Translations under genes and position numbers: made by a program
Assembly (NCBI GenBank): GCA_020796225.1
Contig: CM036755.1
Location: 80,849,150-80,913,149 of the forward strand
Origin: Arion vulgaris
Lineage: Eukaryota > Mollusca > Gastropoda > Stylommatophora > Arionidae
Length of the DNA: 64,000 nucleotides
Reading direction: 5' to 3'
Shown: one piece after another, positions 20,030 through 31,249 of the stretch
Numbering within the stretch: the first letter of the stretch is position 1
How the letters are laid out: every line of letters starts with the position of its first letter
Notes under the pieces: generated by a model
Seen by the model: the letters and a program-made list of their open reading frames with translations, nothing else
What the model was told of the DNA's origin: nothing
Databases searched by the model: none

Positions 20030-20850
20030 TGTGTTCTATTGTCTATTCCCTGGTGGAAGATGGAATTAGTTGTCTACTCTCGCTGTTAGCGTAGGGATGG
20101 GAGCTTTAATTTGCGTTCTAGGGCCAGATGAGTTGCCCTTGTTGTGTTATATCCATGTTTATTTAGTGTGGTCTTGATATTGTCTATCCATCTTTTCTTG
20201 GTCTTTCCTTGTTGTGTTCATAAATGTGAAAGTCAGAGAAATGTCTGGTCAACTACTAGCAGGGTGTCTCTGTAGCGTAGAGGTTAGGTGATCGTCTCTC
20301 GTGTCAAAGGTACCAGGTTCACTCCCTCCTGGAGCCATCTGGATATTTTTCCAGAGATCCTTGATCTCAGTGTAGGTGAGATCGAGTTCCTAGTCCTATC
20401 GGAGACGGACGATAGAACGTAGGTCCCATGTTCAATTTGAGCACGTAACAGAACCATTGGCAGTTCAAAATCGAGAAGAGCAGACTTGAAAGCCGCTGCC
20501 TGGGCAAAATTCATTAGAAAAAATTACAAATAAAATTCCTACAAAAATATCTTCACCATCTTCAAAATTACATCGGGGACAATCGCCAGTGCTATGGAAC
20601 GCGTGCACTGCAACTGAGACCTTCCTATGTAAGAAAGAGAGAACTCTGCACACATGGCTACTTACCGGAAAAGCAATGATGATAGTCCTATCAATCAATC
20701 AATCAACCACTAGTAACAAATGTTATAAGTAAGAGAAGATGGAGGTAAGTTGAGCATACTTTGAGAATAAATTATTAAAGAATACAAAATCAGACATTGA
20801 GAAGGTGGGTTGGGGAAGGGTTCAAGAAAGATAGGACTTGATTTTGAAAT
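20030..20850 (+). pseudogene. LINE-C and LINE-B debris carrying SINE-4
   Basis: 20030-20215 is LINE-C on minus (TKKRWIDNIKTTLNKHGYN). 20220-20259 and 20703-20850 are one LINE-B on plus, split by the SINE-4. Confidence 0.7.
20260..20702 (+). repeat. SINE-4 copy, full length with 11-bp TSD
   Basis: The head tgtagcgtagaggttaggtg and B-box accaggttcactccc are tRNA-like. The body holds cgagttcctagtcctatcgg and the tail ends (tcaa)n. Flanks tcaactactag (20249-20259) and tcaaccactag (20703-20713) differ by one base. Confidence 0.88.
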
Positions 20851-20888
20851 ATTATTATGTAAAAATGTTAATCACAATAATAACCAAC

Positions 20889-21003
20889 CTCCAAGCCAGT
20901 GTGCAATTCGACCAAATATAGTTTTGTTTTTCTTCAGAAAATGTACATAGCCATGTGCATACTGTTTTCTTGGCAACCATAGAGGCCATTGCTTGTAACT
21001 TTT
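20889..21003 (-). CDS. PLA2G7-like: PAF-AH exon B
   Basis: The exon is 115 nt, entered in phase 0 and left in phase 1, and encodes residues 70-108. The acceptor is tttttcacag and the donor CTTGGAG|gttggt is weak but gives perfect phasing. The peptide begins KSYKQWPLWLPRKQYAHGY and continues to RIAHWLG. It corresponds to the family segment PLWIPRxEYxxGLAxFL that links the N-terminal strand to the hydrolase core. It lies 27 kb from exon A and 0.9 kb from exon C. Confidence 0.9.
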
Positions 21004-21059
21004 CTGTGAAAAAAAAAATAGAAAATATAGAATCACTCATTACATCATAAATCAACCAA

Positions 21060-21280
21060 ATGCTAAATTAAAACAGTAGAAATTAACTCTCCAGATGAGA
21101 CTGTTACTGTTTCGATACATGAGGTAGCACAAATTTGTACTCTTGTTCCCTGTGCCGGGCAGAACAGTTTGTAATTTCTACTCATGGTAGGTGGATTTCC
21201 TGGTGGCTCTTTCTGATATGTAGGTTTCCAAAATCAATACTGAAACACAGCAAAGATGCAACAAAGCAAGCCAAATCACC
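21060..21280. other. unassigned intron sequence
   Basis: Start of the 27-kb intron side nearest exon B; no repeat or gene recognised. Confidence 0.45.
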
Positions 21281-21770
21281 AGTCTACTTCAGCGATCTCT
21301 GGTCAAATGCTTAGTTTACTGTGAACCATAGACAGCTTCAGGTCTGTCAGGTTTCACCCCAAGGCTAAGTTTTTAGGTCAATTGGGTGTGGCCACATGTT
21401 GCTTCTCAGCTCACACAGGAGATGACAGCCTTGCAGGACATGCTCCGATGTCTGTTCCGCCTTCTGACACTGTCAGAAAGCTGTTTGACTTATTCCTAGC
21501 CTATATAAGCGTTTTTGGAGTCTGTAGTGTCCGGTACGTAGTCGAAATATAATGACCTGGTCTGTTCTGCTCATGTCTTTGAGGAAGTCTTTTCCATAAT
21601 CATTTTCAGTGTTTCGTCTTCCAGTCAACTACAGATTTTCTCTGTATGAGGATTTTAACCTCTTGAAAAGACAGAAGTTGGTAAATTTGCTCTTTGGCAC
21701 TGCTTTCCTTACCTAAGACATCAGCAAAATCATTGGTCGAATGTACGATATTCAATTGCAAACAGGTATC
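21280..21770 (-). pseudogene. RNase H LINE C-terminal fragment
   Basis: The minus strand encodes NDFADVLGKESSAKEQIYQ, LLSFQEVKILIQRKSVVDW and decayed HYIST(T)YRTLQ and ACPARLSS. This is the same order as in LINE-A but diverged. Confidence 0.7.
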
Positions 21771-21789
21771 TTTACAAACAAAAAATGTT

Positions 21790-22380
21790 TTATGCAATAT
21801 GATCCTCATCCCAGCTTTGTACTACCAGTGCCAAGATTGACCACTAAAAGCAACAACACCTTTTCTATTATAATTTCGAATCCTCTTTGCCTTTCGGCTG
21901 GTAAAAAAGAAGACATCTGGAGCGAGCCTCCTTATGCACTTTGTACAAGATGGAATTTGCGCCTGGATATTATGTAGATCCACCGTTTACATGGACATCC
22001 TCTGGGCCTGTTGCCGTTGTATCTGAGTGCTAATGCTCTTTGTGGGAGACTTGTCTTGTGGTAACCTTGATATGTGTCTGAACCATTTGACCTTTTGTTT
22101 CTTTATATATTGTAGCACCGGCAAGGATCCCACTTTTTTCCGATTAACAACAACAACAACAATAATAACAAAAATTATAACAGCCAAGATGAAATGCCTG
22201 CTTTAAAAAATGAAAGTAACATGGAAAGATAAGATAAAAAAGAGACTATTAGAAATATCATGGAAACAATACCAGCGCTAGATCATATTAACGCTGCGAT
22301 GTACAGAAACCTACAAACCTCTGAGGTGGCCAGACCAGATAAGATCAGATATGGAGAAAACCATGGCTGCAGGAATAGTA
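21790..22380 (-). pseudogene. LINE-C fragments, two orientations
   Basis: 21790-22180 is LINE-C on minus (YIKKQKVKWFRHISRLPQDK). 22185-22380 encodes on plus KKETIRNIMETIPALDHIN, another LINE-C segment. Confidence 0.7.
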
Positions 22381-22518
22381 GGTAAATTTATGATTTTAGA
22401 TAAAGACAGGTGTATATATAGTATTACACAAGCAAGGGAAAAAAATATTATTTGAGTAGTCATTATTTTCTTGCTTATGTAATACTATATATACCTGCCT
22501 TTGTCCAAATTCACCTAG
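22379..22518. mobile_element. foldback MITE, 140 bp
   Basis: Ends taggtaaattt and aaattcaccta are inverted. The arms agacaggtgtatatatagta and tactatatatacctgcct pair almost throughout, with a loop near 22440-22470. The string ctagatcatattaa occurs just outside the right end and again about 100 bp left, so target sites are unclear. Confidence 0.75.
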
Positions 22519-22519
22519 A

Positions 22520-23085
22520 TCATATTAAGAAACAAACCAAGTGGTAGTCAGGTAGTCACGATTATAACTTGACAGCAAACAGGTTGCCCCATAATTGCTT
22601 AATTTTCTGAGCTAGGAAGCATTACGCAAATTACTCATCATAGTTCAGACTCATCATCACCAGAGTTCTAACATCAACCGTCCATCACTTGAATCTGTAA
22701 TTCAGTTCACAGGAAACATCCCTCATGACCAAAACAACAAAAGACAGCAGCCCAAACAAGTATTTCTGAATAAGACATCTGCTAGACCACTGGCAAATAG
22801 TCTTCCAACATTTTGTTACATATGCAGTTCTCAACACAGCCACCATAGACACAAACAAAAAGAATTCCAAATTAAATTCATAGCTCACAGTATCACTCCA
22901 AGCACTTAGCTCAGATGTGAAGCCGGGCCCTACAAGTCGAAACATGCTTTTAAAAATCTGCTAGCAGGCGTGCACAGAAGCCAGCAACACTATAAAGTTT
23001 TAACACTATGCCCACCCATTCTGCCTTTTTGGTATGGTAGTCTAGAACAAATGGTTGAGCAATGTAACAGGTGTTTTTTTATGTT
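22520..23085. other. unassigned stretch
   Basis: No recognised family. An 86-codon minus ORF (22685-22945) has no known motif. Confidence 0.45.
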
Positions 23086-23590
23086 GAATCGATCCAGCGA
23101 TTTTAGTGGTTTGGAATCGGCCGAGTGGTTACCGGGGCCCAAATTTGGGGTGTAAAGAATAGAACCACTGTTACCTGCCACGCATGTCGTAAGAGGCGAC
23201 TAAGGAGGTTTGACTGAAATCGAATGCATGTATCCTAAACGTGTAGAAGTCTTATGCGTTTAGGGGCCTACCAAACCAATGTGCAACGTGTACACGTTCT
23301 TGGCAAAGATCAAACATATCACAAAGAGTGATTAAAATTGATCGTAAAGAACGAACGCAAAGAAGAAGAAGAAGGAGAGGGGTTTGGAGTTACCTGTGTA
23401 CAAGTAGAACTGGATACCTGAGGAGCAGAGGAATGTGTTTAATCAGCGAGCCACGGAAACAATCAGTATGCATACTCTTCTATATCCGTTGGGGAGACTG
23501 AGCACCTATGGGTTTCCCCGGAGTGCAATCACGTCTGTTTAGTAACCAATAAGACGGTTACCATCCAACCGTATCCCATAACCACTACTA
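23085..23590 (-). repeat. SINE-7 copy split by SINE-1
   Basis: SINE-7 segments atccagcgattttagtggt (ending 23115) and gttacctgtgtacaagtag (from 23389) were continuous before a SINE-1 inserted at 23116-23380 with duplication ggtttgga. Confidence 0.85.
23116..23380 (+). repeat. SINE-1 copy
   Basis: Full-length, head cggccgagtggttaccgg and tail aagaagaagaaggagagg. An 8-bp duplication ggtttgga lies at 23108-23115 and 23381-23388. Confidence 0.9.
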
Positions 23591-23935
23591 TTCAGGTACA
23601 ATAGTTTCAATACCAAGGTCACCCATGCAAACGATAGCCCATAGAAATATTAGAGGCAGTAAGAACTACCATATATATGAGACATGCTGAAGGGTACTTG
23701 ACAGAAATTCTCACACAAACTGACACTGAAAGGCATATCATGAGCAAGAAGAAAGAGAGAAAGAAAGAGAGAAAGAAGAAAGAGAGAAAGAAGAAAGAGA
23801 GAAAGAAGAAAGCGGGAAAAAGAAAGATGAAAAAATGAGGAAAAAAGTCGGAAGAATTGGGAAAGAACAAAGAAGTAAAGATAGAATAATCAAGAAGGTA
23901 TCGCATTACTAAGGTGTGCAAGGTAATACTTCTAT
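23590..23935. repeat. purine-rich repeat and flank
   Basis: 23740-23850 is a degenerate gaaagagagaaagaag tandem tract on plus. The rest is unassigned. Confidence 0.8.
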
Positions 23936-24170
23936 AACGTGTACAGCCCGCGTGCTCAGCGTGTTCGTAGCGCTTTGGGACTACGGGTGACAAGTCCTCT
24001 GTATGTGCGGGTTCAACTCCGCGGACTGGCAAAAAGCTATGGCAAAAAGCTATGGCAAAAAGCTACAGGTTCCCAGATTCACGGTGTTCGTGGCACTGAA
24101 CCGAAGGGTTACGATGTCCATGACACCGAGCCGAAGAGCTTTCAGCTCAAGTGCTTCTGGATCGGGAAAA
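23935..24170 (+). repeat. tRNA-derived SINE, unnamed family
   Basis: cgtagcgctttgggactacg with B-box gcgggttcaactccgc is tRNA-like. It is followed by three copies of tggcaaaaagcta and an unmatched body, so it is one of a kind here. Confidence 0.55.
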
Positions 24171-24394
24171 AAACAAACGTGTACAAGATAGTTGAAAGGT
24201 TAAATGGGAATGTTATCATAGCCGTTGCTATAAACAACGTTATCATAATGATCACAAGCATATATTATATATATTCCAATATCGTTTCAAAACTTTCTTA
24301 GAAACCAGATCTTTATGTGTTAGTTTGAATAGGTCAATTTACGTGTTTAAACAAACTGTTTAAACAAACTGGTATCGAGAGTTGTTTAATAAGG

Positions 24395-24624
24395 GCGTTT
24401 AATAGACAAGGATTGACCTTATTGTATTGGATTCTCAAATATGGTTCAGGGCCCCCTCTCGAGCAGAAAGGATAAGCTACATGCCGAGAATATTGAACAA
24501 AGCATACATTTCGTAGCTTCGGCAACTATCCTAGCTACGATATCCACACAAAAAAAGGACTCGCAAACCGAATAATGCGGTCTGAGTTCAAACCCACGAC
24601 TTTAGAAGCGCAAGGCAAACGGCT

Positions 24625-24668
<44 letters not shown>
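24395..24668 (-). repeat. SINE-6 copy with CT microsatellite
   Basis: The SINE-6 body is at 24420-24545. On minus the tRNA-like head includes cgtgggtttgaactcagacc. A (tc)n run of about 40 bp at 24628-24668 separates it from LINE-D. Confidence 0.75.
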
Positions 24669-24669
<1 letters not shown>

Positions 24670-24672
<3 letters not shown>

Positions 24673-24950
24673 GTCATATGTCCCACCTCTGCAGCCGTTA
24701 TGCTCAAATCATCAGTTATATCCTGAATCCTTATTCTCCATGGTCTTCCTCTCTCCCCTTTGTGGGATGTCGCCTTCCCTAATGGTCTTCTCCAGCCCTT
24801 CGTGTCTCGTTATATGTCCAAAATACTTCAATTTTCTCATATTTCTTATTTGTAGCATCAGCCAGTTTTCTTTAATTCTGAGTTCCTTCTGCATAGATCT
24901 ATTTGTTCTCTTCTCTGTCCATGATATACGGGGCACTCTTCTTTAACACT
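24670..24950 (-). pseudogene. LINE-D 3' fragment, best copy
   Basis: The minus frame is open: PRISWTEKRTNRSMQKELRI, RKLKYFGHITRHEGLEKT and GDIPQRGERK. The KYFGHI motif and following basic stretch are typical LINE C-terminal sequence. Confidence 0.8.
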
Positions 24951-25069
24951 TGTATTCAAAAGCATATATGTTTTTTTCCACTGCCATGTTAAATGTCGAT
25001 GCTTTCACACCCATACCTTGCCTCTGGAAATATGCATGCTCTTATTATTCTGAAGCCCTCCACATTAGC

Positions 25070-25600
25070 CTACCGTATCGTGGTTGTGTATCTTTACGAT
25101 CCTTCAGGCTATATCGGCGGGAGTCTAACTCATGGCAGGTCTAACCAAGCTGAACAGACTGAAGGTGATAGGTCAGAACAAAGGGCGGGGAGCATGATGA
25201 TGCCGCATAAGGTGACAGCACAGAACCCACCGGCGAGTGGTAAATGCTCTGGCTGCAACCAACCCATCCCCCAGCTATGGGACAAATAGCAGTCGTCCTC
25301 TGTCTCCCTTGAGGGTGACATCCTTTTTCTTGTCTTGTACTTCTATGATACTTTCCTAGAAAGTATATGGGATTACAGTGTACGGAAGGAGCACACTCTG
25401 CATAAAAGCCTGGGTTGGTGAGCTCGGCGACAGAAGGCTGAAGTTACCTAGAGTAGGACGACCCCAAACAAACCCGGGAAGACAAATCTCATCAGAAGGG
25501 GGGACTGCAACTGTCTAGGGAACAAACTAAACAAAAAGAAGTCCTCAGAAATGGAATGTGTCAGCAATTATTAGCGGGAAGGAATCGATACATACGAATG
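25070..25600 (+). repeat. R10 repeat copy 2
   Basis: It matches copy 1 from taccgtatcgtggttg through GKCSGCNQPIPQLWDK, gcataaaagcctgggttgg, accccaaacaaacccgg and atggaatgtgtcagcaatta. In this copy the TATA-like box reads gcataaaa. Confidence 0.75.
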
Positions 25601-25749
25601 ACACAATAGCCAGTATTCTGAACTTTGTTTTCTTGCCTTTTTGCTACCATAAATTTAGCCTGTTCAAAAGTGTTAACTGTCAATGGATTTTAAATAGTTT
25701 ACGTCACGTGGTAATAATGGGAGGACCCAGACATCAAAAACCCTTTATA

Positions 25750-25835
25750 TAAAAATTATGAACTTCACAAACTCAACAAACAAACATCGTATATAAAAAT
25801 TATGAACTTCACAAACTCAACAAACAAACATCGTA
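25750..25835 (+). repeat. direct duplication, about 53 bp
   Basis: tatataaaaattatgaactt ... caaacaaacatcgta occurs twice in tandem. Confidence 0.9.
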
Positions 25836-26720
25836 ATAAATGGCCAAACACTGTAGAAAGTTAAACATTTTACATATCTGGGTAGTAAAGTGTCAATCAA
25901 AGGAAAACCGACGAAAGAAATAAACTCACGCGCCCGAGTGGTTACCGGGGCCCAAATTTGGGGTGTAAAGAATAGAACCACTGTTACCTGCCACGCATGT
26001 CGTAAGAGGCGACTAAGGAGGTTTGGATGAAATCGGATGCATGTGTCCTAAACGTGTAGAAGTCTATGCGTTTAGGGCCTACCAAACCAATGTGCAGCGT
26101 ATACACGTTCTTGGCAAAGATCAAACATATCACAAAGAGTGATTAAAATTGGTCGTAAAGAACAAACGCAAAGAAGATAAACTCACGTATTGCTATAGCA
26201 GCTAGTGCCTTCCCTAAGTTAATAAGTATCTGGCAATCTGAAGACTTTAGTATATGCACAAAAGTTAAATTATTTAGGTCATGTGTGATTCCTGTAATGA
26301 TCTACGGTTGTGAAAGTTGGAAATCAACAAAGAAAATTGATAAGAAACTGGACATCTTTGAGAACAAATGTCTCTGAAAATTACTAAAAGTAAAATGGAG
26401 TGATTTCGTTTCAAACAACACAGTGAGAGATAGAACACAGCAGCAACCCGTATCAAATATAAGGAAACGAAGGTGAAAATATTTAGGTCATGTTCTTAGA
26501 TCAGACCAAAAGAGACTAAATCGACATGTGGTCACCAGTTGGGAAAATAAAACGTGGAAGACCTAAGACCACCCTACGAAGAACTATCCTACAGGAAAGT
26601 AAACTATTGGGATGTAAAACCATTCAAGATCTCCAACTGCTAGCAACGAACCACATCACATGGAGCTCTAAAACATCTGCTGTATGTGCCGCCTTTGTCA
26701 CGAAAAGAACAGACTAACTA
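25835..26720 (+). pseudogene. LINE-H 3' fragment split by SINE-1
   Basis: It encodes VKHFTYLGSKVSIKGKPTK before the SINE-1 and IAIAASAFPKLISIWQ, SCVIPVMIYGCESW and a WK-LGHVLRSDQKR-type segment after it. One reading is continuous across the insertion. Confidence 0.82.
25931..26176 (+). repeat. SINE-1 copy with 11-bp TSD
   Basis: It runs 246 bp from cgcccgagtggttaccgg to gcaaagaag. The duplication ataaactcacg is at 25920-25930 and 26177-26187. It interrupts the LINE-H reading frame. Confidence 0.96.
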
Positions 26721-26732
26721 ACGATACATATA

Positions 26733-27155
26733 GTGCCCGTGTGTTGCCGGGGCCTGAAAGGGAAACAAAGAAAAGTAACACTGCGAATCGATCCAGCGAT
26801 CCTACAAGGCATGTTGTAAGAGGCGACTGAGCTAGAGGCCTAGAGAAGCTACTCAAGTGTTGGCCTACTTGTAGGTGTATAACTGGTACAACGTACAGTC
26901 GATCTTATGCTCAGACCACATACAAATCACAAATAGTGGTTTAACAAATGGTCGATATGGAGCGTTTGAATGAGAAATCAACATTTACAAAAAACAATTT
27001 CATGACAAAAGATAAATCAAATCACAAAGTAACGAAAATAAAGAATCGACAGAAACAGACAATATTCATGTTTTGACTAAAAAAGAAACTGTCATCACAA
27101 TTTTAAAAAATCTGTCATCAAAATTGGCATGAAAATCACAAAGATTGGTTTAACA
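26733..27155 (+). repeat. SINE-2 copy plus shared 3' flank
   Basis: It begins gcccgtgtgttgccgggg. A 12-bp insertion resembling SINE-7 (atcgatccagcgat) sits near 26790. After gatatggagcgtttg the sequence to about 27150 matches the flank of the SINE-2 at 3180 (acagacaatattcatgtttt). Confidence 0.85.
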
Positions 27156-27600
27156 ATTGCTTGATATGGAGCGTTCAAAGAAGAATGTATATATAGACAT
27201 TTTCTAAGGCGTCTAACTAACCACGTACACCGTGAAGATTGGCGGGAATCTTACGCTTACGCAATAGATTATAGGCCAGGCGTTTTGCGGAGGTGATGTG
27301 TAACTTAGATAAGAAATAAAATAATTAACAGAGTCGCATGCTTCAAATTTATGTGCATGTCTTTATGTCAATTTACAGACATAAATGGCGACACATAAAA
27401 GTGTTGACACAATATCACTGTTGGAGGTTAACTAAAGAAGATATGCACTACAGTCACAACTGAGTGTTGCCTAGATACAGTTATCAAATAGGGTCTTAGA
27501 AATCAGTCCGTCGAAACCAAAAAGAAATATTGATAGCAAACACTTTTTTTTAAAACGTTAACTTTTTTTATTGTTCAAAAAGTTTTTTAATTTTAGTAAC
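27155..27600. other. unassigned stretch
   Basis: No repeat family or gene recognised. Confidence 0.45.
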
Positions 27601-28030
27601 TAGTCACGAAGATCAAAACCTTTATCTCAATACAATGAAAACGAAGGTATTTATAACTGATAAAACAGAATTGATGACTAATATATGTGTCAACGGTCAC
27701 AAAATAGAAAGAGTCGACAACTTTGATTGAATACCATGGGGCATTGCTGACAAATGACGGGGATACTATAAAAGAAATTAAAAGAAAGCTGAACATTGCT
27801 TTGTAAAAACTAAAAGAACTAACATAAACTATGGTAGAGAACTGGCATAAGAACAGAACATGGGTTACATGGTAGAGAACTGGTATAAGAACAGAACATG
27901 GGTTACATGGTAGAGAACTGGCATAAGAACAGAAATCAAGTGTTTAAGAGCCTGCGTTTTTTCCTTGGCAACATATGGTTGTGAGACATTGAACATTGAC
28001 AAATCGTTGGTTAACCTAATAATAATAATA
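27600..28030 (+). pseudogene. LINE-H fragment with internal triplication
   Basis: It encodes NTMKTKVFITDKTEL, KIERVDNFD and later ACVFSLATYGCETLNID. Within it, gtagagaactggcataagaa ... catgggttacat occurs nearly three times (27829-27935). Confidence 0.75.
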
Positions 28031-28039
28031 TTTCCTGTA

Positions 28040-28260
28040 GCCTTTTCAGACCTTAGGGTATGAAGTGCCTGTCGCTGCACATTTCTAATCCTTAGTGTGC
28101 AGGAGGTGGAAGGATCAATTCCTGTACTCACATGTGGAACGTCGAGTGTGAGATTGAATCCACAACCTTCTCGAGTCCCGAGTCGATATGTGAACGTTTA
28201 TGCATTACACTAACACGTCCTACTACAGTCAACCGTTGCCCAGCAACATAAGTTATGGGA
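28040..28260 (-). repeat. SINE-8 copy
   Basis: It contains gaagtgcctgtcgctgcac and gaacgtcgagtgtgagattg. On minus the tRNA-like head is ggttgtggattcaatctcac. Confidence 0.75.
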
Positions 28261-28555
28261 GGACACGAGTCAACCTACAGTGTGGAAATTGTACATGACC
28301 TGGTCTGATTTACTTTTTTTTTAATCCCTTCACAATCTGTTAAATTGAACACCATACAAAGATTGCTACCTGTATTACAGGTGTTTAAGATATGTGTCTC
28401 ATGGCGTTTGACTTAAAACAAACATGGGAAAACCCAACCAGGTTGAATGGGAGAGCACGTGAAAATGACGAGATTGGGGGACATGTGATCTGTGCGCAGA
28501 AGACTTTTTAAAAAAATTCAACTTCAGAAATTAAATTTAACTCGGGTAGAGAAGG
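28260..28555. other. unassigned stretch
   Basis: Nothing recognised. Confidence 0.45.
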
Positions 28556-28935
28556 AATTGACGGATGGATTAGCGCAGTGCATAGAGCGTTCGCTTATCG
28601 ATTGGTTATTTCTTACTGACACCACAGAACTCCGGACAGCTACATATGTACTCAGTCTCCCCCAAATGATGTCGAGAAGCATGCATTCTGATGATTGCTG
28701 TGGCTCGCTGGTTAAAGACACTCCTGTCTCTGCGCCTCAAGCATCCAGCTCTGCTTGTGAAGTTAAAATCGTGGCATATCCTTTAAATTAGTTAAGATTT
28801 ATAATTCTAGAGATCTCCGGGGAGAAAAATCACTGGTGAACAGAACGGCCTGGTCTGGATTCTAACCAATAACCTTCGGAACACAAGGCGACAGGCTTAA
28901 CCACGGCGACTTCCAAATCGTATAGAGATTGGGGA
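28555..28935 (+). repeat. SINE-7 copy and a second SINE fragment
   Basis: 28560-28770 is SINE-7 with head gattagcgcagtgcatagag, an A-box-like motif. 28790-28930 on minus carries gccgtggttaagcctgtcg with B-box ggttagaatcc, another tRNA-derived head. Confidence 0.7.
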
Positions 28936-28989
28936 CAGAGTGCAGTTAGAGAAAGAAAGAGAGAGAAATGAAAGAAAGAGGAAATGACA

Positions 28990-29590
28990 TGATTGCATTA
29001 CTACAAAGTTAGGTATATGGCCATTTGAGTTGTTCGTATGTGTCGATTCCTCCCGCCAATAATGGCTGACACATTCCGTTTCTGAGGACATCTTTTTTTG
29101 AGGTTGTTCTCTAGACAGTTGCAGTCCCCTGCTGACGAGATCTGTCTTCCCGGGTTTGTCTGGAGTCGTCCTACTCTAGATGACTTCAGCCTTCTGTTGC
29201 CGGGCTCACCAACCCAGGCTTTTTGCAGGGTGTGCTCCCTGGACACTGTAGTTTAATCCTTATGCTTAAGGGAAAGTGTCATAGAAGTAGAAGACAAGAC
29301 AAGAAAAGGATGTCCTCCTCAAGAGAGAGAGAGGACAAGTGCTATTTGTCCCATAGCTGGGGATGGGTTGGTTGCAGCCAGAGCATTTACCACTCGCCGG
29401 TGGGTTCTGCACTGTCACCTTATGAGGCCCCATCCTGCTCCCCGCCTTTGGTCTGGCCTTTCACCTTCAGTCTGTTCGGCTTGGTTAGACTTGCCAGGAG
29501 TTAGACTCCCGCCGACATAGCCTGAAGGATCCTAAAGGCACACAAACCCTCCAACCACGATAAGGTAGGCTAATATGGAGGGGTTAGGTA
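28990..29590 (-). repeat. R10 repeat copy 3
   Basis: Inverted relative to copies 1 and 2. On minus it reads ggtttgtgtgcctttaggat..., cccaccggcgagtggtaaat, aaaaagcctgggttgg, gactccagacaaacccgg, ending near aatgtgtcagccattattgg. The coding frame is broken. Confidence 0.75.
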
Positions 29591-29651
29591 TATAATTCAG
29601 CTCTGACGAAACAGATATGACACCATGCTACAGTATAACTAGGCAAAAGTT

Positions 29652-30175
29652 GCATTATAAAGTGGGGTTTTATGTGCGTAAAGTTGGGTTTTATGAGCGT
29701 AAAGTGGGGTTGTATGTGCATAAAGTGAGGTTTTATATGCGTAAAGTGGGTTTTATGAGCGTAAAGTGGGGTTTTATGATCGTAACGTGGGGTTTTATGA
29801 TCGTAACGTGGGATTTTATGTACGTAAAGTGGGGTTGTATATGCGTAATGTGGGGTTTTATAAACGTAAAGTGGGGTTTTATGATCGTAACGTGGGGTTG
29901 TATGATCGTAACGTGGGGTTTTATGTACGTAAAGTGGGGTTTTATGTACGTAAAGTGGGGTTGTATTGCGTAAAGTGGGGTTGTATTGCGTAAAGTGGGG
30001 TTGTATTGCGTAAAGTGGGGTTTTATGTGCGTACGGTGTGGTTTTATGTGCGTAATGTGGATTTTTATGTGAATAAAGTGCGGTTATATTGCGTAAAGTG
30101 GGCTTTATTGCATAACACGGATTTTAGTGCGTAAATAAGGATTTTATGTGCTTAAGGTGGGGCTTTATGTGTGGA
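29652..30175 (+). repeat. 19-21 bp tandem array, about 26 units
   Basis: The unit is gtaaagtggggttttatgtgc with many one-base changes and length variants. Degeneracy rises towards the right end. It has no spacers, so it is not a CRISPR array. Confidence 0.93.
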
Positions 30176-30600
30176 GTTTCCATGATATCATTCTTTAGCT
30201 AGACCCACGATACCCTTCTGTTCCTAGTCTTATGATATTCTTTGCAACTCAGCACGGCACGTAATGATAATGACGTACCTTATCTAAGGTTCACAGGTCT
30301 ATTTTTGATAGTTTAATAAGAGTAAACCCCCCCCCTTCCGTGTCAACAAAATATCGTCAAAGTGACTGGTGTGTCTGAATCATTCAATAACAATCTGTTT
30401 GTTTATCTAAGATGTAGCCACGCCCATGACGAACATGTACAGTATCTTAAGAATGTCCCTTCTCTCGACATCATTAAAAGCGGAACTTACCGGCCGTTAT
30501 CATATTGATATAATTACAGATCTAACTAGGCAATCATGTTTGATTGCAAGCAATGTAAACACTCGATACACAAAACACAAACCGGAAATTAACAGTACTC
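30175..30600. other. unassigned stretch
   Basis: No gene or family recognised; a c-run (9-10 bases) lies near 30327. Confidence 0.45.
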
Positions 30601-30870
30601 TATTTATTTATTTATTCTTCTTTTGTCGTCACATTGCTACCGGGTTGTTGCCCCGTGTCATGGCTTTCTGTTTTTGTATTGCGCTGTTCTGGTGGCTTGG
30701 TGATTGTTATTTTTGCTCTTTGACAGGATTCTGCTATGTCATCCAACCATCTTTTTCATGGTCTTCCTTTCGCCTTCTTTCCTGGTGTTCGTTTGTAGAC
30801 AACTCTGTATACTGTGGAGTTTGGATGGATTCATATTAAGTGGCCAAACCACTTCATTCTTTGTTTCTCA
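30600..30870 (-). pseudogene. LINE-C-type fragment
   Basis: On minus it ends gcaacaacccggtagcaatg + tgacgacaaaagaagaa, which recurs in duplicate at 40140-40290. Upstream it encodes scraps such as WSGLAT and a basic RRRKTMKKMV run. Confidence 0.55.
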
Positions 30871-30916
30871 GTGTAATTTATTTATTGCATGTATAAATGT
30901 GTGCATTCATATTAGC

Positions 30917-30945
30917 ATTACAAACACACACACACACACACATAT
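30917..30945 (+). repeat. CA microsatellite
   Basis: About 11 ca units. Confidence 0.95.
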
Positions 30946-31018
30946 GTATATATGCGGCGATAGTCGGCAATTTGATGAGAACAAAGTACTAGTTTATTAC
31001 TAGCAAAACACGTACAAA

Positions 31019-31249
31019 GTTTTACGACCAATTTTAATCACTCTTTGTGATATGTTTGATCTTTGCCAAGAATGTGTATACGTTGCACACTGGTTTGGTA
31101 GGCCCTAAACGCATAGACTTCTACACGTTTAGGACACATGCATCCGATTTCAGTCAAACCTCCTTATTCGCCTCTTACGACATGCGTGGCAGGTAACAGT
31201 GGTTCTATTCTTTACACCCTAAATTTGAGCCCCGGTAACCACTCGGGCG
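31019..31249 (-). repeat. SINE-1 copy, tail-truncated
   Basis: It runs from ttttacgaccaattttaatc to ccggtaaccactcgggcg and directly abuts a SINE-2 at 31250. Just before it lie PLE-end-like words (aaagtact, caaaacacgta). Confidence 0.88.

Noticed and set aside
23619..24032. 137-codon Phe-rich minus ORF
   Set aside because: It translates the purine-rich tract at 23740-23850.
29652..30175. CRISPR-like array
   Set aside because: Units are contiguous, with no unique spacers, and the window is animal DNA. The same applies to 36052-36345 and 43742-44841.
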